Shown: one piece after another, positions 40,821 to 49,274 of the stretch
Layout: each line of letters starts with the position of its first letter
Numbering within the stretch: position 1 is the first letter of the stretch
Assembly (NCBI RefSeq): GCF_036245645.1
Contig: NZ_BTPE01000003.1
Span: 248,001-312,000, forward strand
Length of the DNA stretch: 64,000 nucleotides
Source: Algoriphagus taiwanensis
GTDB lineage: Bacteria > Bacteroidota > Bacteroidia > Cytophagales > Cyclobacteriaceae
Reading direction: 5' to 3'
Program-made: the position numbers and the translations under genes
Notes under the pieces: model-generated
What the model was told of the DNA's origin: nothing
Database searches by the model: none
Seen by the model: only the letters and a program-made list of their open reading frames with translations

Positions 40821-42422
40821 TCAGACCCTTGGGGCACCGGAAAGGATATCTTCCGTTGCAAAGTCCTTATACTTATCAAAGTTTTTGATGAAAGCCTGAG
40901 CCAATTCTTTGGCCTGTTTGTCATAATCTTCGGGATTGCTCCAGGTATTCCTTGGATTGAGCACTTCAGAAGGCGCATTGGGGCAAATTACCGGAACTTG
41001 GAACCCAAAGTTTTCATCTGTTCGGAATGGAGCAAAATCCAATTTACCCTCCAATGCAGCAGAAATCATGGCTCGTGTATAGCTCAATTTCATCCGTGAT
41101 CCGATTCCGTAAGGACCACCTGTCCAGCCGGTATTGATCAGCCAAACATTCACTTCATGCTTTTCCATTTTTTCTCCAAATAGTTTGGCATATGCAGTAG
41201 GGTGGAGTGGTAGGAACGCAGCTCCAAAGCAGGCAGAGAATGTAAGCTTGGGCTCTGTTACTCCCATTTCTGTGCCGGCTACTTTTGCAGTATAGCCCGA
41301 AATGAAATGATACATTGCCTGACTCTTGTTCAATTTTGAGATGGGAGGAATCACGCCAAAGGCATCAGCCGTGAGAAAAAAGATGTTTTTGGGAATAGGT
41401 GCAACAGAAGGGACTACCGCATTGGCAATATGATGAATAGGGTAGGCTGTCCGTGTGTTTTCTGTGACGGACTTATTGGTGTAGTCAACCTTTCTCGTAC
41501 CGGGAATGAAGCGCGTATTTTCTACAATCGCTCCAAACTTTATGGCATCATAGATTTCAGGTTCTTTTTCCCGAGTCAGGTCAATGACTTTTGCATAACA
41601 GCCTCCTTCAAAATTGAATATCTGGCTTTCTGTCCAGCCATGCTCATCGTCACCGATTAGGGAGCGATTAGGATCTGCAGAAAGTGTGGTTTTTCCTGTT
41701 CCTGAAAGGCCAAAGAAAACGGCTGTATCTCCATCTTTACCCACATTGGCAGAGCAATGCATGGAAAGGACGTTTTTTTCATGGGGAAGCAAGAAGTTCA
41801 GAACAGAGAAAATGCCCTTTTTCATTTCACCCGCATAGCCAGTACCTCCGATCAAAATCATCCTTTTGCTCAGATTCAGAATAGCGAAGTTGGGATTTTG
41901 AACTCCATCCGTGGCAGGATCGGCTTCAAATCCCGGCGCACAAATAATGGTAAAATCATGCTCAAAATTTTCCAATTCTTCCTGAGATGGTCGCAGGAAC
42001 ATATTAGAGCAAAAGAGATTGTGCCAAGCCCAGGTATTGATCACTCTCAGATTTAGCCGATGCTCAGGATCCGCACCTGCAAAAGCATCACGCACAAAAA
42101 GATCCTTCTTCTCCAAAAACACTAGCATTTTCTGAAGCAAATGATCAAAGGTCTCCTGAGAAACGGGAATGTTGATGTCTCCCCACCAAACTGAATCCTC
42201 GGTGAGCTCATCCTTGACCACATAGCGATCTTTGGGAGATCTACCGGTAAACTTTCCGGTATCTGCCATAAATGCTCCTGTGGAAGTTATATAACCTTCC
42301 TTTCTTGCTAGTGCCTGCTCCACCAATTCGGCAGGGGTCAGATTGTGATACACTTTTCCCTGAGTGGAAAAATCAAGGAAGGAAATGGGGGAAGCGGTAA
42401 GTTCCAGAACGTTGTCCTGCAT
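40821..42422 (-). CDS. pckA: phosphoenolpyruvate carboxykinase (ATP)
   Basis: 533 residues. It converts oxaloacetate and ATP to phosphoenolpyruvate, the entry to gluconeogenesis. The P-loop GLSGTGKTTLSADPNRSLIG and the metal site DDEHGWTESQIFNFEGGCYA are intact, as is the substrate-binding GRSPKDRYVV near residue 58 and YHFISGYTAKVAGTEMG later. It is an ATP-type enzyme, as usual in Bacteroidota. A Bacteroidota promoter lies 36-70 bases upstream and a Crp/Fnr-like palindrome about 130 bases upstream. Confidence 0.96.
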   Translation of the reverse strand: MQDNVLELTASPISFLDFSTQGKVYHNLTPAELVEQALARKEGYITSTGAFMADTGKFTGRSPKDRYVVKDELTEDSVWWGDINIPVSQETFDHLLQKMLVFLEKKDLFVRDAFAGADPEHRLNLRVINTWAWHNLFCSNMFLRPSQEELENFEHDFTIICAPGFEADPATDGVQNPNFAILNLSKRMILIGGTGYAGEMKKGIFSVLNFLLPHEKNVLSMHCSANVGKDGDTAVFFGLSGTGKTTLSADPNRSLIGDDEHGWTESQIFNFEGGCYAKVIDLTREKEPEIYDAIKFGAIVENTRFIPGTRKVDYTNKSVTENTRTAYPIHHIANAVVPSVAPIPKNIFFLTADAFGVIPPISKLNKSQAMYHFISGYTAKVAGTEMGVTEPKLTFSACFGAAFLPLHPTAYAKLFGEKMEKHEVNVWLINTGWTGGPYGIGSRMKLSYTRAMISAALEGKLDFAPFRTDENFGFQVPVICPNAPSEVLNPRNTWSNPEDYDKQAKELAQAFIKNFDKYKDFATEDILSGAPRV

Positions 42423-42457
42423 AAATTTTTGGGTTTACAAACTGAAAATTGTCTGGT

Positions 42458-42492
42458 CAAAATTAAGTAATGAATTTTAATTGGTAGGCAAA
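42458..42492 (-). promoter_or_regulatory. pckA promoter
   Basis: Minus strand TTTG (42492-42489), 23 bases, TAATTTTG (42465-42458), a full -7 match. The transcript would carry a leader of about 30 bases. Confidence 0.65.
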
Positions 42493-42546
42493 AAATCTGC
42501 GAAATTTCGGCGTTCAATCGATTTCGAAGAAAAAATCGCGGTTTAA

Positions 42547-42560
42547 ATGACATAGGTCAT
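42547..42560. promoter_or_regulatory. Crp/Fnr-type palindrome between pckA and the peptide transporter
   Basis: atgac-atag-gtcat, a perfect 5-4-5 palindrome, the spacing used by Fnr-like regulators. It is centred about 90 bases upstream of the predicted pckA transcript start and could serve either divergent gene. Which regulator binds is unknown. Confidence 0.5.
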
Positions 42561-42696
42561 GTTTTGGTAAAAAAAATTTTTTCTGTTCAGAAATTTCTAA
42601 AATGGACAGAATGGAAGCAACGTTGAAACTTGGAAAATCATAAAATTAGTTGAATATGAAACAGATAGCTTATTCGCTCCTAAATGACCCAAAGTA

Positions 42697-42756
42697 AAAC
42701 TGCTTGTTGGGTACCCTCAAAATTGGTATTTGCCATATATGGAGAATAAGCAGTTT
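42697..42756. repeat. long inverted repeat upstream of the peptide transporter promoter
   Basis: Twelve paired positions, aaactgcttgtt (42697-42708) with aataagcagttt (42745-42756), one G-T pair, enclosing 36 bases that themselves contain gggtaccc and the 10-bp palindrome ccatatatgg. The rest of the 410-base gap between pckA and the transporter shows no gene. The element lies just ahead of the -33 box. Confidence 0.5.
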
Positions 42757-42769
42757 GAGCCTGGCATTC

Positions 42770-42802
42770 TTTGGTAACAAAGCCCAAAAACATTTATCAT
42801 TG
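42770..42802 (+). promoter_or_regulatory. promoter of the POT transporter gene
   Basis: TTTG (42770-42773), 21 bases, TATCATTG (42795-42802), one mismatch to the -7 box. It lies inside the 5' end of the longest open frame, arguing that translation starts further on, near 42834. Confidence 0.55.
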
Positions 42803-42833
42803 TGTATTCAACTTCATTAAAAATCTAAAAACA

Positions 42834-44396
42834 TTGGAAAATAAACCCATTACTGAATTTAGCGGAGGGACGGCTTTTGGACATCCCAAGGGCTTGATGA
42901 CTTTGTTTTTCACAGAAATGTGGGAACGCTTCAGCTACTACGGGATGCGCGCCCTGCTTATCCTCTTTATGACCAAAGCAATTGTAGATGGAGGCTTAGG
43001 CTTTGATGACAAGACTGCAGGGGCTATATATGGTCTTTATACCATGGGAGTCTATCTTTTGGCTCTTCCGGGTGGTTGGTTGGCTGACCGATTGTTTGGA
43101 TTGAAAAAAAGTGTTTGGTACGGCGGGATAATTATTGCTCTGGGGCATTTTATGATGGCTTTACCTGGGATCGAAAACTGGATCAACGGTAGCTCTGGAC
43201 CCAAAGAAAGCCTTTCTGCTCTGGATACCAATTCTTTCTTTTTAGGGTTGATCTTGATTGTTTTAGGAACAGGGCTTTTGAAGCCAAACATCAGCTCGAT
43301 TGTTGGGCAGCTTTATCCTACCGGAAGTTCGAAAAGGGACGCTGGCTTTTCCATTTTTTATATGGGGATAAATATCGGAGGGTTTATTGCTCCTTTAGCT
43401 TGTAGTACAGTAGCGGAGTACGATATGCATCTTGGATTTGGTCTTGCGGGCTTGGGTATGGTATTCGGATTGATTCAGTACAAACTGACAGGGAAGGCTT
43501 TGGAGGGGTATGGAGAAGCACCGATTGCAGAAAGTCCAAAAGAAATTCAGGATAGAAACAAACTCAAGTCCCTTACCAAAGTGATAGGCATTGTGCTTAC
43601 CTTATTTATTGGAGTGTTGTTTACTGGAATTATACCGATCAATGCATCGGCGATTGCAGGTGCTTCTGGGACGGTAATTGCCTTGGTTGCCTTTGGGTAT
43701 TTAGGTTATGTTATTGCCTTTGGAGGGCTTTCCAAAGGGGATAGAAACAAGGTAGGTGTGATTGCTATCCTGTTTTTGTTTTCTGCCATGTTCTGGTCAG
43801 GATTTGAGCAGGCAGGATCTACGCTGAACTTATTTGCAGAGCGCTTTACAGATCGTACCGTTTTGGGATGGGATATTCCTACCGGGTATTTCCAATCCAT
43901 CAATTCCCTTTTCATTATCATTTTTGCACCTTTCTTTGCAGCGCTATGGGTATGGTTGGGTAGAATGAACCTGGAGCCCAGCTCCCCTTTGAAATTCACC
44001 TTTGGCTTGCTCTTACTAGGCTTGGGATTCTTCGTAATGTATTTCGCTACCAAGATTGCTGCTTCAGGAGATTTGGCCGCTCCAAGTTGGTTGATCATCA
44101 CTTATCTCCTGCATACGTTTGGCGAACTTAGTCTTTCCCCTGTGGGCTTATCTTTGGTGACCAAATTGGCACCAAAGAGCTATGGTGGACAGATGATGGG
44201 GATTTGGTTCCTTTCTGTTGCCTTAGGAAACCTGATTGCAGGATTGATCGCAGGAGAAGCAAGTGGGGGCTCTGAGGAAGGTCTTGCGGCAATGCCTGAC
44301 CAGTTTATGATGATTGTGTACACTGTTATTGGCTCTGCCTTGGTTCTTTTCTTACTCAAGCCAATTCTCAGAAAAATGATGGGAGAGGTGCATTAA
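42834..44396 (+). CDS. POT family proton-dependent oligopeptide transporter
   Basis: 520 residues if translation starts at TTG 42834 (MENKPITEFSGG). No in-frame ATG precedes TM1, and an upstream TTG at 42771 falls in the promoter. The first helix follows the family motif FTEMWERFSYYGMRALLILF, then GLYTMGVYLLALPGGWLADR and IFYMGINIGGFIAPLACS (PTR2 signature). About 12-14 helices. It imports di- and tripeptides with protons across the inner membrane. A strong terminator follows. Confidence 0.9.
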   Translation: MENKPITEFSGGTAFGHPKGLMTLFFTEMWERFSYYGMRALLILFMTKAIVDGGLGFDDKTAGAIYGLYTMGVYLLALPGGWLADRLFGLKKSVWYGGIIIALGHFMMALPGIENWINGSSGPKESLSALDTNSFFLGLILIVLGTGLLKPNISSIVGQLYPTGSSKRDAGFSIFYMGINIGGFIAPLACSTVAEYDMHLGFGLAGLGMVFGLIQYKLTGKALEGYGEAPIAESPKEIQDRNKLKSLTKVIGIVLTLFIGVLFTGIIPINASAIAGASGTVIALVAFGYLGYVIAFGGLSKGDRNKVGVIAILFLFSAMFWSGFEQAGSTLNLFAERFTDRTVLGWDIPTGYFQSINSLFIIIFAPFFAALWVWLGRMNLEPSSPLKFTFGLLLLGLGFFVMYFATKIAASGDLAAPSWLIITYLLHTFGELSLSPVGLSLVTKLAPKSYGGQMMGIWFLSVALGNLIAGLIAGEASGGSEEGLAAMPDQFMMIVYTVIGSALVLFLLKPILRKMMGEVH

Positions 44397-44414
44397 TCTT
44401 TTCAAATTCTAATG

Positions 44415-44453
44415 AAAGGCTTATCCGGGATCCGGGTAAGCCTTTTCTTTTAT
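44415..44453 (+). terminator. POT transporter terminator
   Basis: A 14-position stem (aaaggcttatccgg at 44415-44428 with ccgggtaagccttt at 44432-44445, one G-T pair), 3-base loop, followed by TCTTTTAT. It starts 18 bases after the stop codon. Confidence 0.9.
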
Positions 44454-44755
44454 ACCATATAGGAGGAATTTTTGGTGAAAAAATGGGTAAATACTTTACA
44501 ATCACCCTATTCATTTCAAAGAATAACTATCAAAAATGCTCCATATTTCTAGGGGGATATCAGGACGATGATTTTTTAAAGTAGGGCTATCCGACAATTT
44601 GAACTTAGGTACTTCCTGCCCATCTGAAGGACTTCAAAAGCTTCTGATTTATATCTGAATAGACTTCTTTCCCTTTCCAATATTCAGAATAGGGTCCAAT
44701 GGTTTTATCTCAATAAACAAGGACCCAAAACTGAGCAATTGATTTAGATAGGGGA
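44454..44755. other. gene-poor stretch, possible decayed coding remnant
   Basis: No gene can be supported here. On the minus strand, 44709-44605 is an open 34-residue stretch without a start (DKTIGPYSEYWKGKEVYSDI, then NQKLLKSFRWAGST and a stop) whose composition looks protein-like; it could be the tail of a lost gene. On the plus strand an AGGAGG precedes a 25-codon GTG frame (44475-44552), which I do not trust. Confidence 0.3.
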
Positions 44756-44790
44756 AACAAAAAAGCCACCCCGAATTCACGGGATGGCTT
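44756..44790 (-). terminator. TonB-dependent receptor gene terminator
   Basis: Minus strand 10-position stem AGCCATCCCG / CGGGGTGGCT (44089-base arms at 44789-44780 and 44773-44764), one G-T pair, 6-base loop, then TTTTTTG. It starts about 26 bases past the receptor stop. Confidence 0.9.
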
Positions 44791-44814
44791 GGTTGATTGG
44801 TGGTTGTTAGATTT

Positions 44815-47800
44815 TTAATTCAAGAACTCGTCGAAGGTCAAGCTCACGTAGAACATGCTGCCTACGGTTGGGTTACCCCAAGCCTGACGATATCCATTGC
44901 TGAATAGGTTGGTTCCGCCCAGTTTCAGGATAGACTTGATGCTCTTCATCTTGTAGCTTACCTGTGCATCGAAAGTACCAAAGGCAGGCATCACTGACAA
45001 TTGCTGAGAAGATACTGCAGGTCCTACGAAAGAAGACTGCCATACGAATTCACCCTGCCAACGATAGGAGAGGGAGAAACCTACGTTATCCACTACTTCG
45101 CGGTTGGCAAAGTTGATTACATATCGATACTCAGGAGTATTGAAGGATGGCTGGAATCCAGTTTCAGCCAATTCATCAAGATTAGATAGTGTATTGTAGG
45201 ATACGTTACCTCCGATGGAGTAATTCTTTGGAAGCTTGTAATCCAAGCCTAAAGCCCATCCCCAAGACTGAATAATTTCAGTTCTGTTGACAGGGATAGA
45301 GTAGATGGATCTACCGCCTGGACCAACACCGATCAGGTTCAAACCGGTGATTGGATTAGGGCCAAGATTTCCGGTATTTGGATCTCCATCCTGTACCAAA
45401 ACCTGACCACCGATGAAGTTTTCAAATCGGTTGAAGTAAGCATAAGTATCAACCAATAGTTTATTTGAGAATAGACCTTTGTAGCCGACCTCAAAAGACT
45501 TCACTCGCTCAGGCTTGAACTCAGTAAGTTCAAAAGGAGTTAAGCTTCCCAGATTGGCTTGTGATGCATTGAAAGGTACAACCTGCGCTGCAATCTGTGG
45601 AACGAGTTGTGGAACGAGGGCTGCAATTGCAGCTGGTGCTTGATCAGGTGGAATTAAACCTTGCTGAACTTGCTCAGTAACAATTTGAGTTGCCTGCTGA
45701 ATAGCTAGCTGTGTAGATTGCTGAATACTTTGCTGATAAACTGGAGAGTTTGGCTGAATGTCAGCTTGTACTCCAGCTCCGAACTGCTGTACAGTTGCTA
45801 AGCTGTAAACCGGGTTAGTGTTGAAGTTGTATCGGTCTCTGAAGAGTGGAAGACCACCGATCAATCTGGCCTGAGGAGTCAGCAAATCGATGTACTGATC
45901 CTGAGTAGTCGGGATACGGAAACCGGTTTGGTAAGAAGCTCTGAAGTTGTGATTTCCTACAGAATAAACACCGGAAACTCTTGGAGACCACTGTCCTTGG
46001 AAGTTTTCGTTCTTATCGTAACGAACAGAAGCGGTCAGCTTAAACTTATCATTGAAAAGGAGCTTGGAACCCTGAAGGTATCCACCGTATTCATTGATGG
46101 AAAATTCCTCCCCATTTTCATCTGTTGCAAAAAGGGTCTTCTCGGAGTTCAAGGAATAAATTCTGTAGTTAGCACCTGCCACGAATTCTGCAAACTTGAT
46201 TCCGGTAAATGTATAAGAACCTTCGAAGTGATAAAGGTTGGTCTTGTCGACAAACTGAGCTCCTACACCTTGTGCATTACCCGGGATAGGTCTTGAAATT
46301 ACTCTTTGTTTTGCAGCTTCAAATTCAGGTGTACCTGGCATAAATCTACCTTGGTCAGCAAAACCTCTTGCTGCTCCATGGGCGGTAGCATCATCTGCAC
46401 CTTGAAGTTTGGCCTGAACAAAAGCTCCCACATACTCAGGGAACCACTGCGTGCTTTGCTTCCACTCTTCATTGATTCCTTGGGCTGCAATACCTACTGC
46501 GAAGGCATCACCAGATCGCTCTTGAGTGGTGTAGGCTCTGAGGAACCAGTTAGCACCTCTCAATTCAGCTTTGTATTGGCCTAGGTTGAAGTTGGCGATA
46601 GAATAACGATCGGCACCGGTGTAAACAGTAGTACCAAAGCCGTAATTTCCTTGGAGGATAGCTTCTACCCGGTCATTTAATCTCCAGTGTAAAGCTGCGT
46701 TTAACTTAAGAGATTTGGTGTTGTAATCGGCCAAATCACTTTCTCTATAGCCTGTTCTTGACACGAAAGTATTTGGAATCAAACCAAGCGCTGCCTGAGG
46801 AAGAACACCTGCAGCCACCATTTGATTGGCCACGGAGGTCATACTGACGTTGGTTTCGTCACCATAAATATTGACTCCGTTATATCCTGGGTTATTCAGA
46901 CGAGTACCGGATTCGATGCTGGAACCATTCAACAAAGACTGATCTCTGAAGTCGTTTGCCTGCCAGTCATCTGCAGCCAAATAGCTGACATTTACTTTAA
47001 ATGCTACTTTATCAGAAATTGCTTTAGCATATCTCGCACTGAAATCATAGAAACCAGTTCCTGGCTGTGTTCTGCTGTCTTCATTCATGAAGCCTGTTCT
47101 TACGTTTGCAGACAATCCCTGATACTGGAAAGGGTTCTTGGAGTTCATCAACAGGATACCGTTGATAGCGTTAGGGCCATAAAGGGCAGAAGCTGCACCT
47201 GGAATCAATTCGACACTTTCCAAATCCAATTCGGAAATCCCTACGATGTTACCTACGGAAAAGTTCAAGCCTGGAGCTTGGTTGTCCATACCGTCGATCA
47301 TCTGTACAGTTCGAACGTTACCGTTTGAGTTAAAGCCTCGGGTGTTGAATGACTTAAAGGTGAGGGACTGAGTACTCATTTCCACTCCTTTCAGGTTATT
47401 CAAGGCATCATAGAAGCTGGCCTGAGGCACCTCTCGAATAGCAATGATGTCCATTTTTTCCACAGAAACGGGAGATTTCATAATGCTTTCTTCCACACGG
47501 GATGCAGAAATCACGACTTCCTGCCCCATGATCGAGGATTCAGCAAGCTGAATGGACAGATTGGAAATACCTCCTGTAATCTCTACCTCTTGGGAATTAT
47601 ATCCCACCATGGAAAAGATTAAAGTAAACGGCGGCTCTTGATTTACATTGAGGGTAAACTTGCCGGAAAGGTCGGTAATCGTTCCGATTACTTTGCCTTT
47701 GACCACAATGTTGACACCGACTAGGGTCTCCTTGGTATCCGCATCGGTTACCGTACCGGAGATGGTTGTTTGAGCTTTGGCATCCCAACTTCCCAAGGAA

Positions 47801-47856
47801 ACTAAGAGGAAAAGGGAAAACACTGAAGCCCAGAACTTTTGGGTAAAACTTCTCAT
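44815..47856 (-). CDS. TonB-dependent outer-membrane receptor with carboxypeptidase-like N-terminal domain
   Basis: About 1013 residues from the ATG at 47856, which gives a normal signal peptide (MRSFTQKFWASVFSLFLLVS to AKA). A second ATG at 47913 would add 19 residues and leave the transcript nearly leaderless. Order: a CarboxypepD_reg-like domain (TISGTVTDADTKETLVGVNI, residues about 30-105), the plug (SRVEESIMKSPVSVEKMDI to GAASALYGPNAINGILLMNS), then a 22-strand barrel ending in MFYVSLTFDEFLN. A glutamine/alanine-rich insert of about 75 residues sits in the barrel region (45560-45790). No SusD partner is adjacent, so the ligand is unknown. Confidence 0.92.
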   Translation of the reverse strand: MRSFTQKFWASVFSLFLLVSLGSWDAKAQTTISGTVTDADTKETLVGVNIVVKGKVIGTITDLSGKFTLNVNQEPPFTLIFSMVGYNSQEVEITGGISNLSIQLAESSIMGQEVVISASRVEESIMKSPVSVEKMDIIAIREVPQASFYDALNNLKGVEMSTQSLTFKSFNTRGFNSNGNVRTVQMIDGMDNQAPGLNFSVGNIVGISELDLESVELIPGAASALYGPNAINGILLMNSKNPFQYQGLSANVRTGFMNEDSRTQPGTGFYDFSARYAKAISDKVAFKVNVSYLAADDWQANDFRDQSLLNGSSIESGTRLNNPGYNGVNIYGDETNVSMTSVANQMVAAGVLPQAALGLIPNTFVSRTGYRESDLADYNTKSLKLNAALHWRLNDRVEAILQGNYGFGTTVYTGADRYSIANFNLGQYKAELRGANWFLRAYTTQERSGDAFAVGIAAQGINEEWKQSTQWFPEYVGAFVQAKLQGADDATAHGAARGFADQGRFMPGTPEFEAAKQRVISRPIPGNAQGVGAQFVDKTNLYHFEGSYTFTGIKFAEFVAGANYRIYSLNSEKTLFATDENGEEFSINEYGGYLQGSKLLFNDKFKLTASVRYDKNENFQGQWSPRVSGVYSVGNHNFRASYQTGFRIPTTQDQYIDLLTPQARLIGGLPLFRDRYNFNTNPVYSLATVQQFGAGVQADIQPNSPVYQQSIQQSTQLAIQQATQIVTEQVQQGLIPPDQAPAAIAALVPQLVPQIAAQVVPFNASQANLGSLTPFELTEFKPERVKSFEVGYKGLFSNKLLVDTYAYFNRFENFIGGQVLVQDGDPNTGNLGPNPITGLNLIGVGPGGRSIYSIPVNRTEIIQSWGWALGLDYKLPKNYSIGGNVSYNTLSNLDELAETGFQPSFNTPEYRYVINFANREVVDNVGFSLSYRWQGEFVWQSSFVGPAVSSQQLSVMPAFGTFDAQVSYKMKSIKSILKLGGTNLFSNGYRQAWGNPTVGSMFYVSLTFDEFLN

Positions 47857-47919
47857 AGGCGTTTTTTGTGAGGTTATTTTTGGTGATGTTGCACTTATGG
47901 ATTGTAACTCCATTTGGGC

Positions 47920-47948
47920 GAAATTTATGTTAAAAACCCATAATTCAA
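47920..47948 (-). promoter_or_regulatory. promoter of the TonB-dependent receptor gene
   Basis: Minus strand TTG (47948-47946), 18 bases, TAAATTTC (47927-47920), one mismatch to the -7 box. Transcription would start near 47913, supporting the ATG at 47856 with a leader of about 55 bases. Confidence 0.5.
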
Positions 47949-48130
47949 TGAAACTGCAGAAAAAAATTTAACTATTTAGAAATTGGCAATTTCATTTGGG
48001 TGATGGAAACTGAGTCTTTTTTTGACTTTTTCTAAAAATTTAGAATTCATTATTAAAGTATTATTATTTGGGTTGGTTTTTTATTGAAAATCCGTAAAAG
48101 AAGGCAGGAAAAATATTATTCGGTAAAAAT

Positions 48131-48160
48131 CAAAAAAGTCCGGACTATCCGGACTTTTTC
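48131..48160 (-). terminator. gldC terminator
   Basis: A 12-position perfect stem, aaaaagtccgga (48133-48144) / tccggacttttt (48148-48159), CTA loop, followed on the minus strand by a T-run (part of the stem) and TGATTTTT. It starts two bases past the stop. The rest of the 250-base gap up to the receptor gene shows no gene. Confidence 0.88.
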
Positions 48161-48161
48161 T

Positions 48162-48503
48162 TTAGGAGTTCTTTCGATTTTCTTCATTTACATGTTTGAC
48201 CATTCGGTCACAGAGGTCTTTGATCTCTTCTGACATGTATTCGTCACCAGTACTGTTAAGTATGGTTTGGGCCATACCACCCATGATATCAATGTAAAAC
48301 CTTTTCATCTCTGCCACCGACATTTCCTCTGTCCATAGGTCAATCCGAAGGGTAGAATGATTTAAACTATCCCAAACATTGAGACTAATGCTTTTTGTGG
48401 ATTCCAAACCATCGGCCTCCTTATCGGAAGCATCCCAAAGGATATTCTTAGGTAGATTATTCTCGTCCAGCTGTACCTGGAACTTGATCTCTGAGTTTTT
48501 CAT
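48162..48503 (-). CDS. gldC: gliding motility-associated protein GldC
   Basis: 113 residues from the ATG at 48503 (MKNSEIKFQVQLDENNLPKN). The family pattern is clear: I-x-W-D/S-A early (NILWDASD), LNVWDSLNHSTLRIDLWTEE in the middle, then MSVAEMKRFYIDIMGGMAQT and a C-terminal helix DLCDRMVKHVNEE. GldC is a small cytoplasmic protein found with Bacteroidota gliding and type IX secretion genes; it is not essential for gliding and its exact role is unclear. No other gld gene is in the window. Confidence 0.88.
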   Translation of the reverse strand: MKNSEIKFQVQLDENNLPKNILWDASDKEADGLESTKSISLNVWDSLNHSTLRIDLWTEEMSVAEMKRFYIDIMGGMAQTILNSTGDEYMSEEIKDLCDRMVKHVNEENRKNS

Positions 48504-48557
48504 GTTTCGAATTTTGATGTGCAACAGGAAATGATTTCTGACAGTTCAACTCTAGCT

Positions 48558-49217
48558 TTAATTGAACGACATTTCTGGAATCTCTCCTTTGATGATTAAT
48601 TTTCCTTCAGTTTTTTCTTGGATTTCCTCAACAGAAACGCCAGGCGCTCTTTCAAGTAAAATAAATCCTCCATCGGGATCTATTTCCAAAACTGCCAAGT
48701 CAGAAACAATTTTCTTTACACAGCGGATTCCTGTAATGGGAAGGCTGCATTCCTTCAGGAGTTTTGACTTACCGTCTTTGGAACAATGCTGCATGGCTAC
48801 AATGATATTTTCAGCAGAGGCAACCAAATCCATGGCACCACCCATGCCTTTGACCATTTTTCCGGGGATTTTCCAATTGGCGATATCTCCATTTTCTGAG
48901 ACTTCCATGGCTCCCAGAATGGTCAAATGCACATGACCACCTCTAATCATGGCGAAAGATTCTGAAGAATTGAACAAGGAGGAACCCGGCAGCATAGTCA
49001 CGGTCTGCTTGCCGGCATTAATCAAGTCGGGATCGATTTGATCTTCAGTAGGGAAGGGGCCAATTCCCAAAAGTCCATTTTCTGACTGAAGCACTACGTC
49101 CAGATCAGAAGGGATATAATTGGCTACCAAGGTGGGAATACCGATTCCTAGATTTATATATTGCCCATTTTTCACCTCTTTGGCTATTCTCTGGGCTATT
49201 TGTTCTTTAGTTAGCAT
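48558..49217 (-). CDS. scoB: 3-oxoacid CoA-transferase subunit B
   Basis: 219 residues. The class I CoA-transferase motif with the catalytic glutamate is present: VLQSENGLLGIGPFP (about residues 42-56), as is GKMVKGMGGAMDLVASAENI. With subunit A it moves CoA from succinyl-CoA to acetoacetate (ketone-body use) or a related pair. It follows subunit A by 57 bases on the same strand. Confidence 0.92.
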   Translation of the reverse strand: MLTKEQIAQRIAKEVKNGQYINLGIGIPTLVANYIPSDLDVVLQSENGLLGIGPFPTEDQIDPDLINAGKQTVTMLPGSSLFNSSESFAMIRGGHVHLTILGAMEVSENGDIANWKIPGKMVKGMGGAMDLVASAENIIVAMQHCSKDGKSKLLKECSLPITGIRCVKKIVSDLAVLEIDPDGGFILLERAPGVSVEEIQEKTEGKLIIKGEIPEMSFN

Positions 49218-49274
49218 TTGGGTTTGGATTAGAAGTTGGATAAAAGCTTTGGGATCATTTAAAATGACAATAGG

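Noticed and set aside
44475..44552. 25-codon GTG frame preceded by AGGAGG
   Set aside because: Shine-Dalgarno sites mean little in this phylum, and the peptide has no membrane helix or conserved feature; too short to support.
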